Part shown: one piece after another, positions 54,035 through 62,387 of the stretch
Layout: each line of letters opens with the position of its first letter
Position numbering within the stretch: position 1 is the stretch's first letter
Assembly: GCA_963974485.1 (NCBI GenBank)
Contig: CAXBBS010000001.1
Span: forward strand, 310,001 to 374,000
DNA from: JAALKW01 sp963974485
Lineage (GTDB): Bacteria > Pseudomonadota > Gammaproteobacteria > Legionellales > Legionellaceae
Reading direction: 5' to 3'
DNA: 64,000 nucleotides
Notes under the pieces: model-generated
The model's input: the letters and a program-made list of their open reading frames with translations, nothing else
Database searches by the model: none
Told to the model about the DNA's origin: nothing
Made by a program: the position numbers and the translations under genes

Positions 54035-54829
54035 ATGCTTACCTACCCCTCCATCAATCCTGTTGCCTTCTCTCTTGGGCCATTAAGCGTGCATTGGTAT
54101 GGGCTCATGTATTTGCTTGGCTTTGCTGGAGCCTACGGCCTTGCACACTGGCGTGTAAAACATCAAAAACTCAATTGGACTTCAGATCAAATCGGCGACC
54201 TCATTTTTTTTCTTGCTTTAGGCGTTATCATCGGCGGGCGATTAGGTTACCTTGTATTTTATCAAACATCCGCGTTTATACATACGCCGTGGATTGTTTT
54301 TAGAATCTGGGAAGGTGGTATGTCGTTTCATGGTGGCTTGCTTGGCGTTATCGCTGCACTCGCTTTATTTGCCCACCGACGACATAAAACATTTTGGGAA
54401 GTGGCTGATTTTACAGCGCCTCTGGTGCCGTTTGGTCTGGGCGCCGGACGCGCCGGAAATTTTATTAATGGCGAGCTTTGGGGGCGCATCACCGATGCAC
54501 CTTGGGGTATGGTCTTCCCCTTGGCAGGCCCTGAACCTCGTCATCCCTCACAGCTCTACGAAATGGCTTTAGAAGGCTTGGTGCTTTTACTGCTACTCAC
54601 ATGGTACAGCCGAAAACCTCGACCGGCCGGAACAACATCAGCTGTATTCTTAATGAGTTATGCTGTGTGCCGCTTTATGATAGAATTCTTACGTGAGCCC
54701 GACTTACAACTTGGGTTTGTCGCGTTCCGTTGGTTAACCATGGGGCAACTTCTATCGATACCCATGTTTCTTTTTGGTTTTTATTTGTGGTGGACAAAAC
54801 GTTATGAAAACATACCTAAACCTCGTTGA
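54035..54829 (+). CDS. lgt: Prolipoprotein diacylglyceryl transferase
   Basis: 264 residues with seven membrane segments. The Lgt signature GAGRAGNFINGELWGR lies near residue 142. It attaches diacylglycerol to the lipobox Cys of prolipoproteins in the inner membrane. AAGGACG precedes the ATG. The stop overlaps thyA by 26 bases, and the lgt-thyA order is the same as in E. coli. Confidence 0.97.
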   Translation: MLTYPSINPVAFSLGPLSVHWYGLMYLLGFAGAYGLAHWRVKHQKLNWTSDQIGDLIFFLALGVIIGGRLGYLVFYQTSAFIHTPWIVFRIWEGGMSFHGGLLGVIAALALFAHRRHKTFWEVADFTAPLVPFGLGAGRAGNFINGELWGRITDAPWGMVFPLAGPEPRHPSQLYEMALEGLVLLLLLTWYSRKPRPAGTTSAVFLMSYAVCRFMIEFLREPDLQLGFVAFRWLTMGQLLSIPMFLFGFYLWWTKRYENIPKPR

Positions 54830-55598
54830 ACACGTTCTAACACATGGCGCGCTCAAAAAAGACCGTACAGGTACCGGCGTGTTATCTGTATTTGGTCACC
54901 AAATGCGTTTTGACTTAGCCCAGGGTTTTCCACTGCTGACTACTAAAAAATTACACCTTAAAAGCATTATTCACGAGCTACTTTGGTTCTTACAAGGCGA
55001 CACCAATATTCAATACCTCAACGACAACGGGGTATCCATCTGGAATGCATGGGCCGATGATGCGGGTAATCTGGGTCCTGTTTATGGGCATCAGTGGCGC
55101 AGTTGGGGTAAAAAAGACGGCCAGGTGATTGACCAAATCAGCGAGGTTATCGAGCAAATCAAAACCAATCCTTTATCACGCCGCCTGATCGTATCTGCAT
55201 GGAACGTTGGTGAGCTCGACGAGATGAAGCTACCGCCATGCCACTTGTTATTCCAGTTCTATGTCGCCAATGGCAAGCTTTCATGCCAGCTCTACCAACG
55301 CTCCGCTGATGTGTTTTTAGGTGTACCGTTTAATATTGCTTCCTACGCCTTACTCACGCACATGATCGCACACCAATGCGATTTAGACGTCGGTGAATTT
55401 ATTTGGACCGGTGGTGACTGTCACCTGTATCAAAATCATTTAGAGCAGGCCCGCACACAGCTCGAACGCACACCACGTGCTTTGCCAACACTCGAAATCC
55501 ATCGCAAGCCTAATTCAGTGTTTGATTATGTTTTTGATGATTTTTCTTTTGTAAATTACGATCCGTATCCAACCATTAAGGCGCCGATTGCTGTATGA
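54804..55598 (+). CDS. thyA: Thymidylate synthase
   Basis: 264 residues, E. coli length, from the ATG at 54804 (MKTYLNLVEHVL); a frame from 54774 lies within lgt. The catalytic Cys is in LPPCHLLFQF, and substrate contacts include RRLIVSAWNVGELD, CQLYQRSADVFLGVPFNIASYALL. It methylates dUMP with methylene-tetrahydrofolate. Confidence 0.97.
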   Translation: MKTYLNLVEHVLTHGALKKDRTGTGVLSVFGHQMRFDLAQGFPLLTTKKLHLKSIIHELLWFLQGDTNIQYLNDNGVSIWNAWADDAGNLGPVYGHQWRSWGKKDGQVIDQISEVIEQIKTNPLSRRLIVSAWNVGELDEMKLPPCHLLFQFYVANGKLSCQLYQRSADVFLGVPFNIASYALLTHMIAHQCDLDVGEFIWTGGDCHLYQNHLEQARTQLERTPRALPTLEIHRKPNSVFDYVFDDFSFVNYDPYPTIKAPIAV

Positions 55599-56377
55599 AA
55601 GATGTTGTTATTATAGCGAACGGACCGTTTCTTCATCGGGACATTATTTTAGAAGCGATGAACAATAAATTTGTTATTGTACTGGATGGCGCACTCAATC
55701 AAATGCGATGGTGTGACTCACACCGCATTGACTGTATTTTAGGCGATTTTGATTCCATCGATCGTGTTGCACAGGATTTTTGGAAAATTTCAGGTGTGTT
55801 CGATGACATAACCAACGACTCTGTGCCTTACCGTGGCTTACATGATGTTTTGATTGTACCGACTAAAAATCAAGAATATACGGATTTAGAAAAAGCCATT
55901 CAGTTTTGCGATCGCAATAATACGCCGAGCATTACACTTGTCTGCGCATCAGGCGGCCGCTCCGATCATGATGAAGCGGTTAAGCAAGCCATGAGGTATG
56001 CCTATAAGCCGGAGAGGCCGATAACACTGCATACAGACCAGCAGTCATTGCGCTATGCCAAAGATGAGATCGTTCATTTTGATGGTCACATCGGTGATGC
56101 CTGTGGATTTATCTCCATGGACGCCGGCTCTTGCGCGTCAGATGGTTTGCTATACCCCTGTGACTCACATACAAAAAGCTTTTGCAATCAACTCAACGCC
56201 GATACGGCATCACTCACCGTCACAGGTGAAGCCTTACTGTTTTTACCTCCACAACTGCCTTCGCAACGTGCATTTATGGCTAAAAGCGATTCGGAGCGCC
56301 TGGCTTTACTGTTACATGATGCAGAAGATAATGCTTCCTACCATTTTAAGATGAATTTTTTTAACTCATTCTCTTAA
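55595..56377 (+). CDS. Thiamine pyrophosphokinase-like protein
   Basis: 260 residues, starting with an ATG in an ATGA overlap with the thyA stop. The TPK pattern is visible: LDGALNQMRW, CILGDFDSID with metal-binding Asp, and PTKNQEYTDLEKAIQFC with the KD/E-x-TD-type catalytic segment, followed by GGRSDHDEA. The enzyme turns thiamine plus ATP into thiamine pyrophosphate. It is longer than the usual 210-230 residues because of a C-terminal extension of about 40. Recovery from thyA coupling is unusual but plausible in a folate/thiamine context. Confidence 0.85.
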   Translation: MKDVVIIANGPFLHRDIILEAMNNKFVIVLDGALNQMRWCDSHRIDCILGDFDSIDRVAQDFWKISGVFDDITNDSVPYRGLHDVLIVPTKNQEYTDLEKAIQFCDRNNTPSITLVCASGGRSDHDEAVKQAMRYAYKPERPITLHTDQQSLRYAKDEIVHFDGHIGDACGFISMDAGSCASDGLLYPCDSHTKSFCNQLNADTASLTVTGEALLFLPPQLPSQRAFMAKSDSERLALLLHDAEDNASYHFKMNFFNSFS

Positions 56378-56479
56378 CACAGCATGAGACCCGACACATT
56401 GCCTTAATACTGACTTGTTTATTCAATTTAATTCCTGTAGGTTAAGATGGTGTGAGACTGATTAATAGGCATAGGAACG

Positions 56480-57532
56480 ATGACTAAGATACAACACGTA
56501 TTATGTTTGATAATTCTAATTTCTGTAAATACCACAACCGCACTTCATGCCTCTCATCCCATGAATATCTTTGGCCCAAAAGAGCCGTCACAATTACAAA
56601 CCAAGTCACCTGAACAGCTTTATCTCCTGCAATTAGGTGCTTTTAAACAACCTGAGAATGCATCTCGGTATAAAGCATACATCGAACGTACCACAAACCG
56701 GCCGGTGCACATCACAGAAAAAAAACACGAAACATATACGCTTCATTATGTTTATATGGGCCCCTTAGATAAACAAGCCTTACAAGACGTAAGCCGGGCC
56801 TTATTACAGCCTTCACAAAAAATACAACCTTCTCATGCAAACAAAACAACCAAAGCATCGCCATCGTATGGCTTGGCTTTAAAAAAAGGCCATATGCCGC
56901 TCCACATCGGTTATTTTAACAAAGAGCAGAGCATTGGTACGCAATCCATTAATATTCAAGGCCTGATAGGTGATCGCTTCAAAGTCACTCATCAAGACAA
57001 ACAAAATATTTTATTGGGACTGGGTTATTTTTTGGATGGCTCTGAATATAAACACGCGAAACTTGCCTACGGTGTGAATGCATATTATTTAGCACGCACG
57101 AAAGTAAGTGGTGACGTATACCAAGAGCATCTCTTTAATAATTTGTCGTATCAATACACGCAAACAAACATCCCCATCTACGCCTCAGCTAAAGCCGGGC
57201 TAAAAACTAAATATGAGAAGCTCTCACTGTTATTCAATACAGGCATTGGCCCAAACATCATGCAAACATCAAATTTCAGTGAAGCATCGCGGGATGGAGG
57301 AAGAACACTTCCCGATAAGATATTCACGGGAAAAACCAACGTTAATTTTAGTGCCACAGCAGGCATTGGAGCAAGGCTTGATCAGGTGTTCGGCACCGTA
57401 CCGTTTGAATGCGGTTATCAGTTCTTTTACCTCGGTGACGGAGCGTTTGAGCGACAAACCGACCAGGTTTTAAATACATTAAAAGCAGGAACCAGCTATG
57501 CTCAGGCATTGATCTGCTCGGTGACCTTATAG
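56480..57532 (+). CDS. Second SPOR-domain protein with beta-barrel-like C-terminus
   Basis: 350 residues with a signal peptide (cleavage near LHA, residue 24) and AGGAA before the ATG. The SPOR domain spans about 45-110 (YLLQLGAFKQPENASRYKAYIERTT..., YVYMGPLDKQAL). The remaining 230 residues show alternating polar/aromatic strands of an outer-membrane barrel and end in SVTL. It is a diverged paralogue of the protein at 17784-18794, with the same two-part order. No partner gene is obvious. Confidence 0.75.
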   Translation: MTKIQHVLCLIILISVNTTTALHASHPMNIFGPKEPSQLQTKSPEQLYLLQLGAFKQPENASRYKAYIERTTNRPVHITEKKHETYTLHYVYMGPLDKQALQDVSRALLQPSQKIQPSHANKTTKASPSYGLALKKGHMPLHIGYFNKEQSIGTQSINIQGLIGDRFKVTHQDKQNILLGLGYFLDGSEYKHAKLAYGVNAYYLARTKVSGDVYQEHLFNNLSYQYTQTNIPIYASAKAGLKTKYEKLSLLFNTGIGPNIMQTSNFSEASRDGGRTLPDKIFTGKTNVNFSATAGIGARLDQVFGTVPFECGYQFFYLGDGAFERQTDQVLNTLKAGTSYAQALICSVTL

Positions 57533-57555
57533 ATATCACAAACCTATACATAAAC

Positions 57556-59085
57556 TTATGTATTATTCATGCTCGATGAATCTAGCGTATTGTCTTCGTT
57601 GTCGTCGCTGTGCTTGACTGTATTCAAAACACCTCCCCATTTTTTTTGAATGGTCCGCGCGGCTGCATGTAATTTTTCTTCTCTTTTGTGTATAAATTCT
57701 TTTCCTTGTGGTATCCATGACAGGTCACATACAGTTCCGGTTTTTTCAGCCGTCATGCTCGATTGAACGACTTCGGCACTTGTTCCTAACCTAAACGATT
57801 GCCCCGAATTAAAGTTTTCAAAGAGATGACTGCGATCAAACGATAATTCTTTAAAAGATATCGACGTACGCTCATCATCACTTACCTCTAAAAAAGATAA
57901 ATCTTGAACAGCTACAGCTAATTGCATGGGGCCACTAAATAAAGTTACCGAACCAATGAGTAATCTCGCTCTTAATCCTGAAGCCTGTGACTGAAGTAAC
58001 TGATAGCACTCTTCTGGATTATCATTGTTTTTAATCAAGCTATATTGAACATTCAATGCCTCTGCCTGTTGGGGACTAATAGCTAAGAGCGCCGTAACCG
58101 ATTGCTGCAAACTGGATTTTAAATTACGTAGATATGTTTCTCTTATGACTGCTTGCTCTTCAGGTAAAATTTCATCAGGAAAATCCTCATTACTCATATT
58201 TTCTAGCGCTATTTGCATTTTTCTATCTAATGCTTCATCAAGCCCCTGTGTTAATGCTGCTCGATCCTCTGAGCGCATTAGCCTAAATGAACTAAAAATA
58301 TTTCTCGTTGATTTATCCAGGGTAAGTCTAAAATCAGTCACGTTCATATGAGGCATTTGTTTAAATAATTCATCAAAAAATTTTAATTTAAAGTATTGAG
58401 TTAGCATAGAACTTGCCATAAGTGGATTGTCTGACAGCTGACTAAATGTAGCGAGAACATCTTGTCTATACGCCGTTATAACTTTTTGTTGTAGATAATT
58501 TATTAACTCTTTCGCGACTGGATTAAATTCACCGTCCTGCATACTGACACCAATAATATCGTTATTGATGAGTGGGACTTCACTGGGGATAATGCCCATC
58601 ATAAGCTGTTGAACACTTCCAATATCAAGAAGAACAGGTCCATCCACCTCCATAATATCAGGAAGCGATTCGACGGTGATATTCGTATCAAAATCCGAAT
58701 AAGTACCTCGAGCGAGCAGTGGCGTGATAAGTCTTGTGATATCACTTGCTGCAGCCAAGTTACCACCTTGCTGTGTGACGTATGCGTCTAGCTCTGTTTT
58801 AGCTATTTGGTGCAATTCAATATCAGCTTGCTCACAGCATTCAGCTAACAAATCCGTATCAAAATCCAAAGGCGTGAAATTTTGTTTCTCACAAAAAATT
58901 TTTAAGTCCTGCACGCTATCTGTACTAAGCATGGATGAACTATATAAAAAGGTCATATTTGCTCTGGGATTTCTTTGCCGAAACTGAACCAAGCGCAACT
59001 GATTTTCATCATTTAAGAAAACGTCAGGATTGCCACTGAACCAAATACGCATATGATTTTGAGTGTTAAACAAATACTTTGCCAC
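57556..59085 (-). CDS. TcdA/TcdB-like glycosyltransferase domain protein (candidate effector)
   Basis: 509 residues from a GTG at 59085, with GGAGG 6 bases upstream; a longer frame to 59205 has no ribosome site. The first part reads IWFSGNPDVFLNDENQL (residues 14-30), then residues 113-118 ASDITR and 129-133 YSDFD: the nucleotide-sugar signature ASDxxR...YxDxD of DXD glycosyltransferases such as the clostridial large toxins. Metal-binding Asp131 and Asp133 are kept. No signal peptide. The middle and C-terminus (about 250-509) are helical and unlike anything I recognise. It is likely a secreted toxin/effector that glycosylates a host target; this is inference. Confidence 0.75.
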   Translation of the reverse strand: MAKYLFNTQNHMRIWFSGNPDVFLNDENQLRLVQFRQRNPRANMTFLYSSSMLSTDSVQDLKIFCEKQNFTPLDFDTDLLAECCEQADIELHQIAKTELDAYVTQQGGNLAAASDITRLITPLLARGTYSDFDTNITVESLPDIMEVDGPVLLDIGSVQQLMMGIIPSEVPLINNDIIGVSMQDGEFNPVAKELINYLQQKVITAYRQDVLATFSQLSDNPLMASSMLTQYFKLKFFDELFKQMPHMNVTDFRLTLDKSTRNIFSSFRLMRSEDRAALTQGLDEALDRKMQIALENMSNEDFPDEILPEEQAVIRETYLRNLKSSLQQSVTALLAISPQQAEALNVQYSLIKNNDNPEECYQLLQSQASGLRARLLIGSVTLFSGPMQLAVAVQDLSFLEVSDDERTSISFKELSFDRSHLFENFNSGQSFRLGTSAEVVQSSMTAEKTGTVCDLSWIPQGKEFIHKREEKLHAAARTIQKKWGGVLNTVKHSDDNEDNTLDSSSMNNT

Positions 59086-59127
59086 AATAAACCTCCGTTC
59101 AATAATTGCCGAACAAAAAACGCTCTT

Positions 59128-59190
59128 AATAATAAAATAATAGACCACATCGGTCTTTATTCCCAACGGGCTTGGCTTTATTTTATTATT
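59128..59190. promoter_or_regulatory. Nested inverted repeats before the glycosyltransferase gene
   Basis: AATAATAAAATAA (59128-59140) is mirrored exactly at 59178-59190, and inside lies AGACC (59142-59146) / GGTCT (59152-59156). A minus-strand TATTAT -10 with a TTGGGA -35 18 bases off sits in this stretch. The A/T-only arms make chance more likely than length suggests. Confidence 0.45.
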
Positions 59191-59244
59191 GGTCCTCACA
59201 GGCAATCAGCTCGCTTAGACTCAAATAAGTAATCGTGCCTCTTG

Positions 59245-59406
59245 ATGCAAAAATTAGGGTTATTTACAAGAATTTTAGCGTGGATCTTCAGGGCTATCCT
59301 GTTAAAAAAGGAAGGTTATGTTGAATTTATACGCAATGCGGACGTATTTAAATATGCGATGGAAGCACGGAGAGGCTTTTTTCCCTTGGTGAGCTTACGC
59401 GTTTAA
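59245..59406 (+). CDS. Possible 53-residue small ORF
   Basis: An ATG at 59245 opens an uninterrupted frame to a TAA at 59404-59406 encoding a mixed basic/hydrophobic peptide (MQKLGLFTRILAW...). There is no ribosome site and no recognised match. It could be a gene remnant or a chance ORF. Confidence 0.2.
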   Translation: MQKLGLFTRILAWIFRAILLKKEGYVEFIRNADVFKYAMEARRGFFPLVSLRV

Positions 59407-59480
59407 AATGATGTAACCGATGAGCGAATATACTTGACCTCAGTTACGCTGCTTTTTCAGCAGCGCCCCCAAAAATCCAC

Positions 59481-59765
59481 TTATTGTTGTGGAAAGATGT
59501 TTAGCTCAGCAAACACTTCTTCAACAGGCTCTTGATGACCAAAAAGACTGATGGGCTCAATAGCAGGAAGGGGGTTTTGAAGCCAGTGCAGCTTAAGTTG
59601 TGCAGATTTCAACGGCTCAGATGTGGGAAGTTCAGCAAGCGCAATCTTCTCACCCCAAATAAAGTCAGCGAGTAGATCTATCTTCTCTTGTACTGTTTGA
59701 AGCACTTCAAGTTGTTGAAGCACCTGACGATACGCTTGCATTCTTGCTTCTGGATTGTAAGGCAT
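59481..59765 (-). CDS. Small hypothetical protein
   Basis: 94 residues, soluble, with a helical first half (RMQAYRQVLQQLEVLQTVQEKIDLLADFI) that may form a coiled coil and a Pro/Glu-rich second half. A GGAA site lies upstream of the ATG at 59765. Not recognised. It lies downstream of rpoH on the same strand, 118 bases away, but is probably separately expressed. It may be a partner of the adjacent glycosyltransferase gene, but nothing shows this. Confidence 0.5.
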   Translation of the reverse strand: MPYNPEARMQAYRQVLQQLEVLQTVQEKIDLLADFIWGEKIALAELPTSEPLKSAQLKLHWLQNPLPAIEPISLFGHQEPVEEVFAELNIFPQQ

Positions 59766-59883
59766 ATGAATAATTTCCTGTGTTTTTAATATGAAATACT
59801 AAAAACAGCCATTATGACCAATATGGGATCATAATGCAATAGGAGATTATCTAATACTGGGATTAGACCGTGCAAGCAAAAAC

Positions 59884-60753
59884 TTAAGCCGGCACTTCTG
59901 TCTCAAGATAGGTCCGCATTTTTTTCATGGCATTTTTCTCAAGCTGACGTACACGTTCAGCAGAAATCCCATATTTGTCAGCTAAAGCATGCAATGTCAT
60001 GGCTTTTTCGTCCGTGAACCAACGTTGCTTTAAAATATCTTGGCTTCGCTCGTCCAAGCGCGCAATCGCAAGATGCAATTTTTCGCCGTCTTGAATCTCA
60101 CCGTCTTCTTGTTCAATCAAATACGCAGGATCAGCTTTTGCATCGCTCAGATAACGCGCAGGAATGGTCCGATAGGTCGCATCATCGTTTGAGTCATCGA
60201 TATCCCACGAAGCATCCATCGCATTTAAGCGCTCTTCCATCACACGAACATCTTTTGGCGTGACGCCTAAGTCTTTGGCTACCTCATTAATTTCTGCGGC
60301 ACTACACCACCCAAGGCGTTGCTTCATTTGACGAAGATTAAAAAATAATTTACGTTGAGCTTTGGTCGTTGCGACTTTGACAATACGCCAATTGCGCAAT
60401 ACAAACTCATGAATTTCCGCTTTAATCCAATGCACAGCAAACGAGACTAAACGCACACCCATCGTTTGGTCAAAGCGTTTAACCGCCTTCATCAAGCCAA
60501 CATTGCCTTCTTGGATTAAGTCATTGAGTGGTAAGCCATAACCTAAATAACCGCGTGCCACACGTACCACATAACGCAGATGTGCAAGCACCAAGCGACG
60601 CGCACCTTCGATATCATCTTCATCCCGAAAACGTCGTGCACAATCCAGCTCTTCTTCAGGGGTGAGCATAGGTATTTGATTCGCCTGATGAATATAGGCG
60701 TCTAAACTTCCAATCGGAAGATGTGTCGAGCCAAGCTGTAATGGAAAATTCAT
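59884..60753 (-). CDS. rpoH: Heat-shock sigma factor RpoH
   Basis: 289 residues. Sigma70 regions 2 to 4 are present: region 2 around LNDLIQEGNVGLMKAVKRFD and SFAVHWIKAEIHEF, and region 4 with HALADKYGISAERVRQLEKNAMKKM. The RpoH box QRKLFFNLR near residue 132, which is specific to sigma32, is intact. It directs the heat-shock response. The ftsYEX-rpoH order equals that in E. coli. Confidence 0.97.
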   Translation of the reverse strand: MNFPLQLGSTHLPIGSLDAYIHQANQIPMLTPEEELDCARRFRDEDDIEGARRLVLAHLRYVVRVARGYLGYGLPLNDLIQEGNVGLMKAVKRFDQTMGVRLVSFAVHWIKAEIHEFVLRNWRIVKVATTKAQRKLFFNLRQMKQRLGWCSAAEINEVAKDLGVTPKDVRVMEERLNAMDASWDIDDSNDDATYRTIPARYLSDAKADPAYLIEQEDGEIQDGEKLHLAIARLDERSQDILKQRWFTDEKAMTLHALADKYGISAERVRQLEKNAMKKMRTYLETEVPA

Positions 60754-60813
60754 ACTGTCCCTCCCAAAACTAAACTACGGTAAATCGAAATTTCTGACAT
60801 ATTCTACTACAAT

Positions 60814-61743
60814 TTAGTGGCAAGGCTCAATAGATGCTAATTGTCGCTTGAGCGGAAGGTATGCTCCAAGCCACCCTAAGAGCAATCCAAACCCAACAAA
60901 CCGTAGCGCATCAAGCAACGAAAGTTTAAGTACGAGGGGCACGCCAAAACCCGCAGAGATTAACGTGTGAAGCGCATGCGACAACCCAAACAACACGGCG
61001 TGCACCCCCAAAAAAGCGAGTAACGCACCCGCAGCACCTAAACACATACCGGTGTATAAAAAAGGACGAATAATAAAGCTATCGGTAGCCCCTATTAATT
61101 TTAACACCTCAATTTCTTCATGATGCTCTTGTGCCGCAAGTCGCAAAAGATTTCTGATAATAAACACGACCATGAGACCAAATAACCCACCCAAAAGCCA
61201 CGTTAAATACGTCATAAAACCAAGCACCGCATACAAGCGCGTTGACCAATCCCGATTCAACTTCGCCTGCTCAACATGAGGATAATGTTTAAGTTTCTGA
61301 AATAATTGCTCTAATTTCAGCGGCGTATCTAAAACACTAGAAGGCATGACATTAATCACGGAAGGCAACGGATTATTCGGCAAATAACGTCGTATATCTT
61401 CCATACCTTCTTGCTGCTCAAGTTCTTTAAGACTCGCTTCTGCACTCACAAATGTAGCGTGCCCAACACCTTCGGTTCCACGCACACGCACCAACAAGGC
61501 CGTCTCATCAACAGAGCTCAAAGGAGTATCAAGATACAATGCAATCTCGTTTCCTTCACGCCATTCGTTAGTCAGCGGTTTTACATGCCCCATCAAAAGC
61601 CAAAATAAAACAGGTAAAATCAATGTAACAGCTAACACGAGCACCGTGACCGCAGTTGCCCAAGGGGTTGCGCGCAGCGTTTTTGCACTATTTTTGATAG
61701 CCTGAATATGCCGCTTCACAAATTGACGTCCGCGTATTAACAC
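60814..61743 (-). CDS. ftsX: Cell-division protein FtsX
   Basis: 309 residues. The start is taken as a GTG at 61743 that has GGAGG 7 bases upstream; a TTG 7 codons earlier (61764) opens the same frame. Four membrane helices (about 30-50, 175-200, 225-250 and 275-300) and a large periplasmic loop after the first are the FtsX layout. It pairs with FtsE to control septal amidases. Its start overlaps the ftsE end by 7 bases. Confidence 0.93.
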   Translation of the reverse strand: MLIRGRQFVKRHIQAIKNSAKTLRATPWATAVTVLVLAVTLILPVLFWLLMGHVKPLTNEWREGNEIALYLDTPLSSVDETALLVRVRGTEGVGHATFVSAEASLKELEQQEGMEDIRRYLPNNPLPSVINVMPSSVLDTPLKLEQLFQKLKHYPHVEQAKLNRDWSTRLYAVLGFMTYLTWLLGGLFGLMVVFIIRNLLRLAAQEHHEEIEVLKLIGATDSFIIRPFLYTGMCLGAAGALLAFLGVHAVLFGLSHALHTLISAGFGVPLVLKLSLLDALRFVGFGLLLGWLGAYLPLKRQLASIEPCH

Positions 61744-62387
61744 AAGCGCCCCTCCTTCAACCAAAGCACACGATGCTGCATGCTCGCAATTAAAGAGAGC
61801 TCGTGCGTCGCAATTAAAACACCGACGCCAGCCTGATTAAATTGCTCAAATAACTCAATAATATCGGTGGATAACCCAGGATCTAAATTACCGGTCGGTT
61901 CATCAGCTAATAACCAGTCCGGCTTATGTACAATCGCACGCGCAATCCCCACACGCTGCTGTTCACCGCCTGACAAATGAAGGGGAATCATGTTTTCTTT
62001 GGCTAAAAGCCCAACGCGATCGAGCGCCGCATGCACGCGCTTAGCAAGCTGTGCTCCAGAAATACCTTGGATATATAGGGGTAATGCAACGTTATCAAAC
62101 ACCGTACGATTTTGTAATAAATGCGGTGATTGAAACGTCACACCAATACGCAATCGATGTGCTGCAATATCATTTTTTTTAAATTTAGACAGCGATGCGC
62201 CGTTGATCAGAATATCTCCGCCCGAAGGGCGCTCAAGCAGAGCAATGAGTTTAAGCAGGGTACTTTTCCCAGCACCCGAGCAACCCGTCAAAAACGCCAT
62301 TTCACCTTTTGCTAACGTGAAATTAACGTATTCCAATGCCTGATAACCACCAGGGTAACGCTTACTAACTTGTCTGAACTGAATCAT
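61737..62387 (-). CDS. ftsE: Cell-division ATP-binding protein FtsE
   Basis: 216 residues from the ATG at 62387 (MIQFRQV); a longer frame from 62450 would be inside ftsY. ABC motifs: Walker A GCSGAGKSTLL near 37, signature LSGGEQQRV, Walker B LLADEPTGN. FtsE and FtsX form an ABC-type division complex. It overlaps ftsY by 23 bases. Confidence 0.95.
   Translation of the reverse strand: MIQFRQVSKRYPGGYQALEYVNFTLAKGEMAFLTGCSGAGKSTLLKLIALLERPSGGDILINGASLSKFKKNDIAAHRLRIGVTFQSPHLLQNRTVFDNVALPLYIQGISGAQLAKRVHAALDRVGLLAKENMIPLHLSGGEQQRVGIARAIVHKPDWLLADEPTGNLDPGLSTDIIELFEQFNQAGVGVLIATHELSLIASMQHRVLWLKEGRLC

Larger units (their letters stand above)
59086..59480. other. Gap of about 395 bases before the glycosyltransferase gene
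   Basis: This stretch holds the nested inverted repeats and probable promoter of the glycosyltransferase gene (about 59090-59200), a possible 53-codon plus-strand ORF at 59245-59406, and a 7-bp hairpin CGCTGCT/AGCAGCG at 59448-59465. No tRNA, IS or conserved gene is visible. Confidence 0.6.

Noticed and set aside
57546..57563. ATACATAA/TTATGTAT palindrome at the convergent gene ends
   Set aside because: 8-bp A/T-rich arms with a 2-base loop and no T-run; too weak to call a terminator.
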